NCBI GenBank assembly: GCA_023416335.1
Contig: JAEZHY010000091.1
Span: 1 to 23,994 of the forward strand
Direction: 5' to 3'
Source: Pseudomonadota bacterium
GTDB taxonomy: Bacteria; Desulfobacterota; Syntrophobacteria; Syntrophobacterales; Syntrophobacteraceae
Length of the DNA stretch: 23,994 nucleotides
Shown: positions 1 through 7,820 of the stretch, piece after piece
How the letters are laid out: every line of letters starts with the position of its first letter
Numbering within the stretch: position 1 is the first letter of the stretch
Made by a program: the position numbers and the translations under genes
Notes under the pieces: model-generated
What the model was told of the DNA's origin: nothing
Seen by the model: the letters and a program-made list of their open reading frames with translations, nothing else
The model's database searches: none

Positions 1-150
1 GACACAGTCTCTCCGCTTCACCCATCCTACGGCTTTATCCTTATCTCGTTGTTTTCTTTCGTGATTTTCGTGCCTTTCGTGGTTGCAAGCTTTTGCCTTT
101 CGTGTTTTGGTTGCGGCTCTGCTGCCCAAGTATTTGGTGCCGGGAGTTCC
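1..150. repeat. Interspersed repeat family B, copy 1
   Basis: This stretch closely matches 5728-5877, beginning with the same GACACAGTCTCTCCGCT and continuing through CACCCATCCTACG and the phrase CTTTCGTGATTTTCGTG. A third, more diverged copy sits near 5168-5310 and a fragment near 5464-5515. Short open frames cross it, but they are low-complexity and lack a ribosome binding site. I read it as non-coding interspersed repeat DNA; its mobility or function is unknown. Confidence 0.6.
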
Positions 151-265
151 CGGTTTTTGTCTTCTTCGTACCGTGCGCCCGCAGTTTATCTCAAAACTTT
201 CTTGACTTTGGCGGTCCCGTATGCTTTATGACTGACCAGTCCGTACTAAAAGGGAGCATACGCGG

Positions 266-1225
266 TTGCAGAAAAATCCGGATCAGCAGAACACGCAGGC
301 CATTTTGAAAAAGCTGGCCCAAGCCAGGAGCCAGGCCGGTGTGGTGGAGGCCCTGATGGGGTCGAAGCTCATCGCCTCAGCTTCCCCCGAGGGGCTTATC
401 GACGAGCTTGCCCGGTGTTTTCTCATGCTGCAGGGCGCTTTCAGATCGGGACCTGGTCAGAAGAAGATCCGGGCTTCCCGGCTGATCGATGCCCTGGGTG
501 AAGTGGCGCTCCGGAACGGGATACCGTCCGATACGTTCTTCCCGGCTCTCCTGGAGAAAATCCTCCTGGAGGAGTCCGAGGAAATCGTTCGGGGTTCTGC
601 AAAGCAGAGCACCAAGGAGAGGATATTCGAAGCGGCACTGGAAGTCTTTTCTCAGAAGGGTTTCCATACGGCGACGACCGACGAAATCGCCGAACGCGCC
701 GGAGTGGGTAAGGGAACCCTGTACCGCTATTTCGAAACCAAGGAAAAGTTGTTTGCCGAGCTTGTGCGTTTGCGGCTGGACGAACTGGAGAAGAAGGCCG
801 GCTCCATCATTAACGGCCATGACGACGTGCTGACGATGATTTCGAAATATATTCGCATTTATTTCGAGTTCTTCGATCGCAACCAGCACCTCTACAGGCT
901 CGTTGTCCAGGAACAGCTCGACCTTGGCGAGCAGGCCCCCGATATGTACTTTAAGAGGGTTATGCGCGCTCTCCCCAACCTGAAGAGGAAAGTCTACGAA
1001 GGCACTCAGCAGGGAATTCTTAAAGACGTCGATTTTCAGACGGTCTTTTACGGCACGATGGGTTTCGTGCACGGTGTAATTCAGAAATGGCTGGCCCGGG
1101 ATTGTTCATACCCGCTCGTTGAGGAGCTTCCGGGCGTTCTCGAAGTACTTTTTTACGGCTTTGTGAAAGACGCCGGCAAATCGAATTCTGAACCAACCAA
1201 ATTGAAGAGGAGGACTCTCGAATGA
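266..1225 (+). CDS. TetR/AcrR-family transcriptional regulator with N-terminal extension
   Basis: This is a DNA-binding regulator of 319 residues. The TetR helix-turn-helix lies at about residues 115-162, with the typical stretch [20 protein letters not shown] and then KEKLF, followed by a helical C-terminal ligand/dimer domain. A normal TetR protein is about 190-220 residues with the HTH at the very start. Here about 110 helical residues of unknown type precede it. I chose the TTG at 266 because AGGGAG at 251-256 is well placed for it; an ATG at 356 would shorten the extension but has no better site. The stop overlaps the acyl carrier protein start (ATGA), so the two are translationally coupled. 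By family a repressor of lipid or efflux functions is likely, but the ligand is unknown. Confidence 0.85.
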   Translation: MQKNPDQQNTQAILKKLAQARSQAGVVEALMGSKLIASASPEGLIDELARCFLMLQGAFRSGPGQKKIRASRLIDALGEVALRNGIPSDTFFPALLEKILLEESEEIVRGSAKQSTKERIFEAALEVFSQKGFHTATTDEIAERAGVGKGTLYRYFETKEKLFAELVRLRLDELEKKAGSIINGHDDVLTMISKYIRIYFEFFDRNQHLYRLVVQEQLDLGEQAPDMYFKRVMRALPNLKRKVYEGTQQGILKDVDFQTVFYGTMGFVHGVIQKWLARDCSYPLVEELPGVLEVLFYGFVKDAGKSNSEPTKLKRRTLE

Positions 1226-1467
1226 GCAGAACAGCAGAAGAAACCAAAATCATCGACATCATCGCCAACCAGCTCGGGGTTGATAAAGATATCGTCACGC
1301 CTGAGGCAAACATCGTGGACGACCTCGGGGCGGACTCGCTCGACGTCGTGGAACTGGTTATGGCCCTCGAAGAGGCCTTCGACATGGAAATTCCCGACGA
1401 AGACGCCGAAAACATCCGCACCGTGCAGGACATCTTCTCCTACCTGCAGAAGAACAAGGCTGCGTAA
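1222..1467 (+). CDS. acpP: Acyl carrier protein
   Basis: This acidic 81-residue protein is the right length for a type II acyl carrier protein. The phosphopantetheine attachment motif DSL ([10 protein letters not shown]) is present with serine at residue 39, followed by the conserved acidic helix II ([16 protein letters not shown]). It would carry acyl chains as thioesters in the cytoplasm for fatty acid or specialised lipid synthesis. It overlaps the upstream TetR gene by four bases and has GAGGAGG just ahead of its start, inside that gene. No fab genes are adjacent, which differs from the usual fabD-fabG-acpP-fabF order. It may therefore be a second, regulated carrier protein rather than the housekeeping one; the sequence alone does not decide this. 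Confidence 0.93.
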   Translation: MSRTAEETKIIDIIANQLGVDKDIVTPEANIVDDLGADSLDVVELVMALEEAFDMEIPDEDAENIRTVQDIFSYLQKNKAA

Positions 1468-1508
1468 GCAGACAGATGAGGCCGGCACTCGGTCTCACTT
1501 CCCGATAG

Positions 1509-1548
1509 AATCGGGGGTTGGAGCAAATCCGGCCCCCGATTTCTTTTT
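1509..1548 (+). terminator. Rho-independent terminator of the tetR-acpP unit
   Basis: A 9-bp perfect stem (AATCGGGGG at 1509-1517 pairing with CCCCCGATT at 1533-1541) is followed at once by a T-rich run (TTCTTTTT). It lies about 40 bases after the acyl carrier protein stop and points in the same direction. Confidence 0.75.
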
Positions 1549-1579
1549 GAGTGAGCCTCGTGATTTCAGGATGGGGGGT

Positions 1580-1608
1580 GCGGGGGGATCATACCCCCGC
1601 GCTTTTGG
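1580..1608 (+). terminator. Possible second terminator between convergent genes
   Basis: A 7-bp GC stem (GCGGGGG at 1580-1586, CCCCCGC at 1594-1600) with a 7-base loop is followed on the plus strand by GCTTTTGGCTTTT. It could back up the upstream terminator. It lacks a T-run on the minus strand, so it is not an obvious terminator for the convergent phosphomannomutase gene. Confidence 0.4.
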
Positions 1609-1611
1609 CTT

Positions 1612-2976
1612 TTAATTTTTTGTTGCTTCGGCTTTTACTTTTTCGATTGTAGATTCGATAAGCTCTCTGATCGAGGCCAGCCGTTCCTGAGTTTCGGCTT
1701 CGTAGCGGAGGACGAGCACGGGTTGCGTGTTCGATGCGCGAACGAGCCCCCAGCCGTCGGGGAAGATGACCCGGGCGCCGTCAACATCGATTAGCATGAG
1801 ATCGTCTGCACGGAAGGCCTGCTTCGCCTTTTCCACTACCTCGAACTTGATTTCGTCCGGGCAATCGACCCGTATTTCGGGCGTGGTGTGGGTAAAGGGG
1901 ACTCCCTCGAGCAGTTCCGGGATGGTTTTGCCCGTCTCGGAGAGAATTTCGAGCAGGCGGCAGGAGGAGTAGATCCCGTCGTCGAAGCCGAAGTACCTGT
2001 CCTTGAAGAACATGTGGCCGCTCATTTCCCCGGCCAGAACCGCCTGGACCTCCTTCATCTTAGCCTTGATGAGCGAGTGGCCGGTCTTCCACATGATCGG
2101 CTTTCCGCCCCGCTGCTCTATATCGTCATAGAGGGTTTTCGAACACTTCACCTCCGAGATAAAGATGGAATTCGGTCGCCTCGTGAGGATCTCCCGGGCA
2201 AATACGATCATGAGCTTGTCGCCGTAGACCACTTCGCCTCTGTGGTCCAGCACGCCGAGCCGGTCGCAGTCGCCGTCGTAGGCGACTCCTACGTCGAGCC
2301 GCTCCTGCCGGACCAGTGCCTGCAGGTCCGTGAGGTTCTCCATGACCGTGGGATCCGGTTCATGGTTGGGAAAGTTGCCGTCCATATCGCAGTAGATCGG
2401 ATGAACTTCACAGCCGAGTTTTTCCAGGATGGCCAGAGCAACCGGGCCCCCGGTCGCATTTCCGGCATCCACGCCGACCCGCAGTTTGCGCTTGAGCGTG
2501 ATGTTGCCGGTAACGAATTCCACGTAGGGCGTGAAGATGTCCGCCTCGGTGATACAGCCGTCTCCGGAAACGAAGTTTTCCGATTCCACTATGCGGCGCA
2601 GATCCTGGATCTCTTCTCCCGCGATCGTGTCAAAGCCGTTGCAGATCTTGAATCCGTTGTATTCGGGAGGATTGTGGCTGGCCGTGATCATGATGCCGCC
2701 TTCACGATCCAGGTGACGGATGGCAAAGTAGAGAAGCGGTGTCGGGCAGACTCCCACATCGACGATATCCAGGCCGGTTTCGAGCATGCCGCTTACGAGC
2801 AGGTCGCGATAGCTGTCGGAAGTCAGCCTGCAGTCCCGGCCCACGACGATCCTTTTTTTCCCCTGCCTGATCATGTACGTGCCGAAGGCCCTTCCCAGGG
2901 CGGAAACATCGGAATCAGTAATTTCCTCTCCGGCTATTCCTCGGATGTCGTACTCTCTGAATACTTTCGACAGCAT
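1612..2976 (-). CDS. Phosphomannomutase/phosphoglucomutase
   Basis: This alpha-D-phosphohexomutase interconverts sugar 1- and 6-phosphates (mannose or glucose) for activated-sugar and polysaccharide synthesis in the cytoplasm. All four family signatures are present. The phosphoserine loop is TASHNP with Ser about 100, the metal site is DGDCDR at about 234-239, the sugar-binding loop is GEMSGH at about 316-321, and the phosphate-binding loop is RASNTQP at about 413-419. The length of about 454 residues matches AlgC-type enzymes. I chose the ATG ending at 2976 because GGAG sits nine bases before it; the ATG at 2985 is directly against that GGAG and adds only three residues. It is transcribed alone. 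The motifs cannot separate mannose from glucose preference, and dual activity is usual in this group. Confidence 0.93.
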   Translation of the reverse strand: MLSKVFREYDIRGIAGEEITDSDVSALGRAFGTYMIRQGKKRIVVGRDCRLTSDSYRDLLVSGMLETGLDIVDVGVCPTPLLYFAIRHLDREGGIMITASHNPPEYNGFKICNGFDTIAGEEIQDLRRIVESENFVSGDGCITEADIFTPYVEFVTGNITLKRKLRVGVDAGNATGGPVALAILEKLGCEVHPIYCDMDGNFPNHEPDPTVMENLTDLQALVRQERLDVGVAYDGDCDRLGVLDHRGEVVYGDKLMIVFAREILTRRPNSIFISEVKCSKTLYDDIEQRGGKPIMWKTGHSLIKAKMKEVQAVLAGEMSGHMFFKDRYFGFDDGIYSSCRLLEILSETGKTIPELLEGVPFTHTTPEIRVDCPDEIKFEVVEKAKQAFRADDLMLIDVDGARVIFPDGWGLVRASNTQPVLVLRYEAETQERLASIRELIESTIEKVKAEATKN

Positions 2977-3090
2977 AAGATTCATCTCCGTTTTGTAACG
3001 GTCATGGAGGCAACTCTGCTATGGACCAGAAACAGGGGAAAAGTTAAACCGGAACGGCATGCTAAGAGATCTTACGGGTTTTCCCGGGTA

Positions 3091-3143
3091 AAAAAAGACC
3101 GAGCGAGGATCGGAAATTCTTAATCCGTCAGGAATCCTCGCTC
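3091..3143 (-). terminator. Rho-independent terminator of the small membrane protein gene
   Basis: On the minus strand a 10-bp perfect stem (GAGCGAGGAT at 3143-3134, ATCCTCGCTC at 3110-3101) is followed by GG and TCTTTTTTT (3098-3091). It lies about 40 bases downstream of the 3180-3389 gene and separates it from the phosphomannomutase gene. Confidence 0.75.
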
Positions 3144-3179
3144 TAAATCGAAATGCGGGGGCGACCATGCAGCGGCACT

Positions 3180-3389
3180 TTAGTGGTGCGCGTCGCCTTC
3201 TCCCGATTTTATGCGTTTGATGGTCAGAATGAGCGCGGAAATCATTCCGATTCCAATTACCGTGAGCGCGCCGTAGAGGGCTGCAAAAAAGACCACATGG
3301 CTGGGATCGTACCAAGGGATATCCCACGGCAGCGCACTGCATACGCTGCGCTTCAGACCTTCACACAAAAATTCACCTGCACCCCACAT
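3180..3389 (-). CDS. Small single-helix membrane protein of unknown function
   Basis: This 69-residue protein has an N-terminal segment rich in aromatic residues (DIPWYDPSHVVFF at about 23-35). One hydrophobic helix follows at about 33-57 (FFAALYGALTVIGIGMISALIL) and then a basic, His-ended tail. GGAGG lies seven bases before the ATG, and an intrinsic terminator follows the gene, so I believe it is real despite its size. The layout resembles short helper subunits of membrane redox complexes, but I do not recognise a named family and no partner gene is adjacent. It is monocistronic and divergent from the reductase gene at 3643. Confidence 0.7.
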   Translation of the reverse strand: MWGAGEFLCEGLKRSVCSALPWDIPWYDPSHVVFFAALYGALTVIGIGMISALILTIKRIKSGEGDAHH

Positions 3390-3570
3390 TGAACCGCCTC
3401 CGCGATATTGTTGTTTTTTGAAGAGAATAAACCTGTTAGATTAAAAACATTACCAGAAACCCGGAATGCGGTCAATTGCAAATCGTCATAAATCACGATC
3501 CGCAAAACCCGGGCAAAATGGTTTATTGGAAGAAGCTCCTCTGATAATTTCGCGCGAAGGCGCCGCGTAC

Positions 3571-3597
3571 GTTATGCAAACTTAGCATTTGCATAAC
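3571..3597. promoter_or_regulatory. Perfect inverted repeat, candidate operator
   Basis: GTTATGCAAA (3571-3580) and TTTGCATAAC (3588-3597) are exact reverse complements separated by seven bases. The dyad lies 46 bases before the start codon at 3643, in the promoter zone between divergent genes. It may be the binding site of a dimeric regulator; an RNA hairpin in the leader is the alternative. No protein is known for it from this sequence. Confidence 0.5.
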
Positions 3598-3642
3598 TCT
3601 TTGCGTCAGTATGACAGAAAAAAACCTTGATGTGAGGAGAAA

Positions 3643-4536
3643 ATGCCAAAGAAGCTTCTGATCACCGGGGCGAGCGGATTTCTGGGTTGGAATCTCTGCC
3701 GGTTTGCCCAAACGAAATTCGATACGGTTGTTGGAATCGTCTTTAACCACAGCAATCCCCTTTCCGGCATCGATTTCATCAAAGCGGACCTGACCCGCTT
3801 TACCGATATAAAACGTATACTGGCGGATATAAGACCTGACGCCGTGATCCACACGGCAGCCATGTCCCAGACCAACTATTGCCAACTCCATCCGGACGAA
3901 TCCCGGAAGATCAATGTCGAGGCGACTTCAAACCTGGCCGGCCTCTGCGCGGACCGGTCGATCCCGTTCGTATTTACTTCCTCGGACATGGTCTTCAACG
4001 GCCTGAATCCCCCGTACCGGGAAGAGGATCCGGTATCCCCCGTCAGTGTTTACGGAGAACAAAAGGCCGAAGCGGAAGAAGCCGTTTTGAAGAATTATCC
4101 GGATGCGGCGGTCTGCCGCATGGCCCTGATGTTCGGTGATGCCGGTGAGGGAAAGAGCTTCATTCAGCCATGGATAAAGGACATGCAGGAAGGCCGGGAA
4201 CTCCGGCTTTTCACCGATGAATTCAGGACGCCGCTCAGCGGAGGGGATGCTGCTCGGGGGCTTTTGCTTGCCCTGTCGGAGGGCAAGGGACTGCTTCACC
4301 TCGGCGGCCCCGAACGGCTGTCGCGTTACGAATTCGGCAGAATGCTCAGGGAAGCGGTCGGGCTGCCCGAGGCAAAGATCGTCCCGAGCACACATGCAAG
4401 CTTCAAGATGGCCGCTCCACGCCCGCCCGACGTATCGCTGGACAGCTCAAAAGCCTTCGCCCTCGGTTTCATGCCGGGCAGAGTCGAGGCGGAATTGCAA
4501 AGCCTCGAGTGCATAACCGGCAGCAATAATGCCTGA
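3643..4536 (+). CDS. RmlD-like NAD(P)-dependent sugar-nucleotide reductase/epimerase
   Basis: This 297-residue extended short-chain dehydrogenase begins with the dinucleotide-binding glycine motif GASGFLG (residues 9-15). It has the catalytic serines in FTSSDMVFNG (about 111-120) and the catalytic pair in YGEQK (Tyr137, Lys141). The overall pattern (DAVIHTAAMSQ, KINVEAT, CRMALMFG) is that of dTDP-4-dehydrorhamnose reductase and relatives, which reduce or rearrange nucleotide-linked or polyketide-like substrates. No rmlABC neighbours are present, so the true substrate is open. GAGGAG is three bases upstream of the ATG. It appears monocistronic, and the strong dyad at 3571-3597 suggests specific regulation. 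Confidence 0.8.
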   Translation: MPKKLLITGASGFLGWNLCRFAQTKFDTVVGIVFNHSNPLSGIDFIKADLTRFTDIKRILADIRPDAVIHTAAMSQTNYCQLHPDESRKINVEATSNLAGLCADRSIPFVFTSSDMVFNGLNPPYREEDPVSPVSVYGEQKAEAEEAVLKNYPDAAVCRMALMFGDAGEGKSFIQPWIKDMQEGRELRLFTDEFRTPLSGGDAARGLLLALSEGKGLLHLGGPERLSRYEFGRMLREAVGLPEAKIVPSTHASFKMAAPRPPDVSLDSSKAFALGFMPGRVEAELQSLECITGSNNA

Positions 4537-4705
4537 CGGAGATGCGCATCCCGCCTTTGCCGGGCATTTTATGACGGAGGGCCCGTCATATGGCGGAGTC
4601 CTCAATCCCGTCATCCCGGCAGTTAACCGCGATCCAGCGGAGCCGCCACTCTGGAGGACGCGGTTTGAACGAGAATGAAACTTCATTCGGAAGTGCGCAT
4701 CGACG

Positions 4706-4813
4706 GTAGGGTGGGCGCCCCGGCATTTGGGGTGCCCACCACCCGGCCATCCCGATGAACCATGATCCAAGGGGATGGACGGTGGGCACGGTGAAGCTTT
4801 GTGCCCACCCTAC
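4706..4813 (+). repeat. Family A miniature inverted-repeat element, copy 1
   Basis: This 108-bp element begins with GTAGGGTGGGC and ends with GCCCACCCTAC, which are reverse complements. Its inside has GGGTGCCCACC and GGTGGGCACGGTGAAGCTTTG. It is the same kind of element as 21481-21585 and 21772-21876, with a reversed fragment near 18137-18180. It carries no coding capacity. It looks like a non-autonomous, MITE-like or REP-like repeat. Confidence 0.6.
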
Positions 4814-5167
4814 GGCCGCTCACCGTACACCATTATTGAAGTTTCATAAGAAAGTTTTTAAGGTATTGAATTCACAATTGATCCGACCTGAAAGCCTGGA
4901 TTCCGGTGTGAGCTTGTCCTGATCGAAGAGAATGGCCGGAATGACGACTCTGGGCTCTGCCTGTCATTCGAGGCTGCCGCGATGATTTTGAGGCGATGGG
5001 TGACAACCCATCGCTTTTCGGAACGCCCGGAAAGATTGACCGGAGAGGAATAAGTCGGTGTCCGGAAACATGCGAACGTTGTCATACGGAGAAAGAAAGT
5101 CGTATTCGACGGTCCCTGATCTTCCGGGTGGCTGAGAGGGAACGAGCCTCAAAAAACGATGGGCTCC

Positions 5168-5310
5168 CGCTCCGCTCCCACCCATCCTACGGCCTTATAC
5201 CAATCTCATTGTTTTCTTTCGTGATTTTCGTGAATTTCGTGGTTGTGAGCTTTTGTCTTTCGCACTTTGGTTGCAGCTGTGCGCTCAAGGTATTTCGCGG
5301 GTGGCCCAGG
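5168..5310. repeat. Interspersed repeat family B, diverged copy
   Basis: This copy shares CCACCCATCCTACGG, CTTTCGTGATTTTCGTG, the TTTCGTGGTTG phrase and GGTATTTCGCG with the copies at 1-150 and 5728-5877. The open frame across it has no ribosome binding site. Confidence 0.5.
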
Positions 5311-5727
5311 CAACAGGTTTTATCGTTGCCTGGGTCCGGAGGACAAGAGACTTCGATTAGAATTACCGTCCCTCTTGCCTGCGGCACGGGCAACCAAAAC
5401 CACGTTGCCCGTGTCACCCATGGTTTGATTCCGAGCGCAAGGCGGTGGGCACGATGAAGCGTTGTGCCCATCCTACGACCCTATGCTGTTGTTATCTTTC
5501 GTGATTTTCGTACTACTGTCGGTCATTTTCTTGTTTTTTGAGCAAGATTTTCATGCCTGCGGGTCTGTAAATCGTTTGACATCAACCTCTTAGGCGCACT
5601 TTAAGCTGAGGGGAACTGAACGGCACTTTCGTGAATTTCGTACTTATGGCTCATCCAAAAACGATGGGTTGCGCTCCGGGACTGTGTCGTAACCGACCGG
5701 AATTGGGCTGGTTTTCATCGACATCAC

Positions 5728-5877
5728 GACACAGTCTCTCCGCTCCACCCATCCTACGACATTATCCTATTGTTTTCTTTCGTGATTTTCGTGTATTTCG
5801 TGGTTAAGGGTTTTGTTTTTGTATTTTGGTTGCGGCTATGCTGCTCCAGGTATTTCGCGGTTGCACGCGTTTGTCTT
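5728..5877. repeat. Interspersed repeat family B, copy near ThiF gene end
   Basis: This copy starts with the same GACACAGTCTCTCCGCT as position 1 of the window and shares the whole core. It ends a few bases from the stop codon of the ThiF-like gene at 5885, so it forms the immediate 3' end of the long minus-strand operon. No T-run terminator is visible there. Confidence 0.55.
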
Positions 5878-5884
5878 TTGCGTA

Positions 5885-6784
5885 TCAATCCCCATCATAC
5901 CGCTGCCAGCGTATTTCTCCGGTCAGCCAGTCCGGGATGCCGATCTCTTTATTGAGGATGTGATAGTAGTAGGCACAACCGGAGTATGGATCGAAGATAT
6001 GAAAGACGGGCATTTCTATCACCCGGGTCCCCTCAAGGGGCAGGCCGTTCATGACAGCGACGTTCTTGACGGCCTCGAAGGCCATGGCGCTGTTCACAAG
6101 GGAAACGAAGATCTTACAGGAACGGGCCGCGAGGCGCCCGGCGAGCATCTCCTCCCGGACCTCCGGATACAGCTTGCGCTTTCGGCCGGGATAGAAGGAG
6201 AGTGCCTGGAATTTGGGGACGAGCGACCGGTAATCGATGTCGGGCAGTTCGAGATGTTCTGTCCGGTAGTCGGCTACTTTTTCGAACGTGATATCGTTAT
6301 CGTGGATAAAGGTGGAAACGACGTACGCCCCGGATGATCCCGGTCCGACGATCATCCGCCTGCCGAGCCGCGCGCAAACACGTCCCACAACAAGGTTGGC
6401 TTCCAGGGAGGTGGTCCCGAGAAATACAAGATCTCTTCCGGACAGGAGATCGGTCAGCCAGGGACCGTCATGCCTGGTCAATTCACGCTGATGAGGCATT
6501 ACCCGGCACTCGGGATTGACCGATTTGAGATAACCGGCCCAGGCGTAGACTTTCGGCCTGCCGATATCGGAAATCGTGAAAGGCAGCCGGTTCAGGTTCG
6601 TGTCCTCGATTACGTCCGGGTCCACGACGACAAAATCTTCGAACCCCAACCTGACGAGGTGGTCGAGAATCACACCATTTCCGCCGGTTCCGACGGCTGC
6701 AACCTTAGTGCTGCGGATGGCGTTCGCCAGGTCGGTTGTGAAATTCAGAAATCCCGTCTGCCTGTCAACGATGGCATTCCACAT
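5885..6784 (-). CDS. ThiF/MoeB/E1-like adenylyltransferase family protein
   Basis: This 299-residue Rossmann protein belongs to the E1-like superfamily, which activates a carboxylate, often the C-terminus of a ubiquitin-like protein such as MoaD or ThiS, by adenylation. The ATP loop GTGGNG is at residues 32-37. The acidic and Asn/Arg motif DPDVIEDTNLNR follows at about 55-66, and GRPKV at about 75-79. The CxxC zinc pairs of MoeB/ThiF are not evident. I chose the ATG ending at 6784 because GGAAGG lies nine bases before it; an ATG at 6793 abuts that site. The gene overlaps the preceding GNAT-like gene by 20 bases and ends the operon. It could serve pterin cofactor synthesis for the neighbouring oxidoreductases. 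More likely in my view is a dedicated partner of the GNAT-like protein, since no ubiquitin-like gene is nearby. Confidence 0.8.
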   Translation of the reverse strand: MWNAIVDRQTGFLNFTTDLANAIRSTKVAAVGTGGNGVILDHLVRLGFEDFVVVDPDVIEDTNLNRLPFTISDIGRPKVYAWAGYLKSVNPECRVMPHQRELTRHDGPWLTDLLSGRDLVFLGTTSLEANLVVGRVCARLGRRMIVGPGSSGAYVVSTFIHDNDITFEKVADYRTEHLELPDIDYRSLVPKFQALSFYPGRKRKLYPEVREEMLAGRLAARSCKIFVSLVNSAMAFEAVKNVAVMNGLPLEGTRVIEMPVFHIFDPYSGCAYYYHILNKEIGIPDWLTGEIRWQRYDGD

Positions 6785-7820
6785 TGCATCCATCCTTCCG
6801 CACAAAGCTGCCCGCAAGCTTGTGTCCACCATTCGAGCTGATGCAGGCCTGATCGAAAACGAGCACTTCCGAGTCTTCCAGGACGGTAAATGACGACGGC
6901 GGATCAGGAGGGTCGCCGGGCAGACCGGCACGTACGAACGAACCGGGACCGGCGGATTGATTCGCCCCCGTTTCCTCCAGCAATCCGCTCAGGACGAGGC
7001 ACAGGAAGCCTCCGCCTCGGGGAGGCCTGTGGAACAGGCCTTTTTTCAGGTGCAAAAGGGCGGCGTGCTCCAGTAGGGGGAGGAGATCCGCTCTCTGGGA
7101 AAACCCATCCGGACCGAGTTTCTCCCGGATATAATCCAGCCGCTCCTCCGGCGAGAGCAGGTAAAAGTTGGTCCCATATTCGAATTCGGGCAACATGGAA
7201 GAAATCGGCAAAAGAGCGGGACCCGGGCAACGGAGGTCGTGCAGCTTAGAGAGTTCAGGGTTTAACCCGCGGAGGTAATCCAGGTCGTTCAGATCGATTA
7301 TCATGGGGACTCGCAGGAGTCCGGGAGGCATGATAAAAGGTTTTCCGAAGAGGCGATGCCCCAGTCTCTCGTAGCGGCTGACAAATCCCGGCGAGCAGTA
7401 ATGCACGGCACAGGCAAAGCCGGCCTCGAAATATTGTCCCATGATGAAGCGGTAGAAAAGTCCGAAAAGCCTGGTCCTGCGGTATTCGGGGTGCAGTACC
7501 ATCCGTGTGCTTACCACGACATTATCCAGGCCCAGCGGAGAAAGCCTCTCCAGTTCGAACCACTCCGCCCAGGGCTCGGGTATTTCGGGATGGTTGGCAG
7601 GTGTTGCGGTGCTTACGGCGCACAGCCCGCCGGCCCCGTCGAACGCGCAGAGGTGGATGGATTCCGGATCGTGCAGCTCAAAAAGACGCCCGCGTAGTCG
7701 ATCCAGGCCGGGATAACCGTCAGAGCAGCACCGAAAGAAGTGCTCGTATCGAAACCGGTAGACGGCTTCAAACTCTTCCTCTCCCGATGCCGGACGGAGA
7801 TAAAAGCCGCGGCAAGCCAT
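6765..7820 (-). CDS. GNAT/FeeM-like acyltransferase fused to a cNMP-binding-like domain
   Basis: The first about 200 residues of this 351-residue protein look like the autoinducer-synthase/N-acyl-amino-acid-synthase branch of the GNAT fold. An early segment reads AVYRFRYEHFF, a central one STRMVLHPEYRRTRLFGLFYRFIMG (about 105-130), and later come RYERLGHRLFG and IDLNDLDYLR. Residues about 250-335 resemble a cyclic-nucleotide-binding beta-barrel, with HLKKGLFHRPP, LCLVLSGLLEE, a glycine turn and then TVLEDSEVLVFD. Family knowledge suggests acyl transfer from acyl-ACP or acyl-CoA to an amine, possibly gated by a ligand. Neither substrate nor ligand is shown. Its ATG shares one base with the formate dehydrogenase stop (TGATG), and it overlaps the ThiF-like gene, so it belongs to the operon. 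Confidence 0.65.
   Translation of the reverse strand: MACRGFYLRPASGEEEFEAVYRFRYEHFFRCCSDGYPGLDRLRGRLFELHDPESIHLCAFDGAGGLCAVSTATPANHPEIPEPWAEWFELERLSPLGLDNVVVSTRMVLHPEYRRTRLFGLFYRFIMGQYFEAGFACAVHYCSPGFVSRYERLGHRLFGKPFIMPPGLLRVPMIIDLNDLDYLRGLNPELSKLHDLRCPGPALLPISSMLPEFEYGTNFYLLSPEERLDYIREKLGPDGFSQRADLLPLLEHAALLHLKKGLFHRPPRGGGFLCLVLSGLLEETGANQSAGPGSFVRAGLPGDPPDPPSSFTVLEDSEVLVFDQACISSNGGHKLAGSFVRKDGCNVECHR

Larger units (their letters stand above)
4537..5884. other. Gene-free intergenic region, mosaic of repeats
   Basis: I find no convincing gene in these 1.35 kb. Open frames crossing it have no ribosome binding sites and are built from repeat sequence. It holds a family C fragment near 4632-4686, a family A element at 4706-4813, diverged family B copies near 5168-5310 and 5728-5877, and fragments of A and B near 5440-5515. 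The phrase AAAAACGATGGG recurs near 5153 and 5655. A short hairpin at 4571-4589 has no T-run. Confidence 0.6.

Noticed and set aside
49..308. Small plus-strand open frames before the TetR gene
   Set aside because: They lie in or beside repeat family B, overlap the TetR start and have low-complexity, cysteine/phenylalanine-rich translations.
1888..3123. A 411-residue plus-strand open frame
   Set aside because: It is antisense to the phosphomannomutase gene, which has all its active-site motifs on the other strand.
4571..4589. Hairpin after the RmlD-like gene as a terminator
   Set aside because: The stem ATGACGG/CCGTCAT is clear, but the following bases are not T-rich.
4996..5457. A 153-residue plus-strand open frame
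   Set aside because: It is assembled from family A and B repeat sequence without a ribosome binding site.
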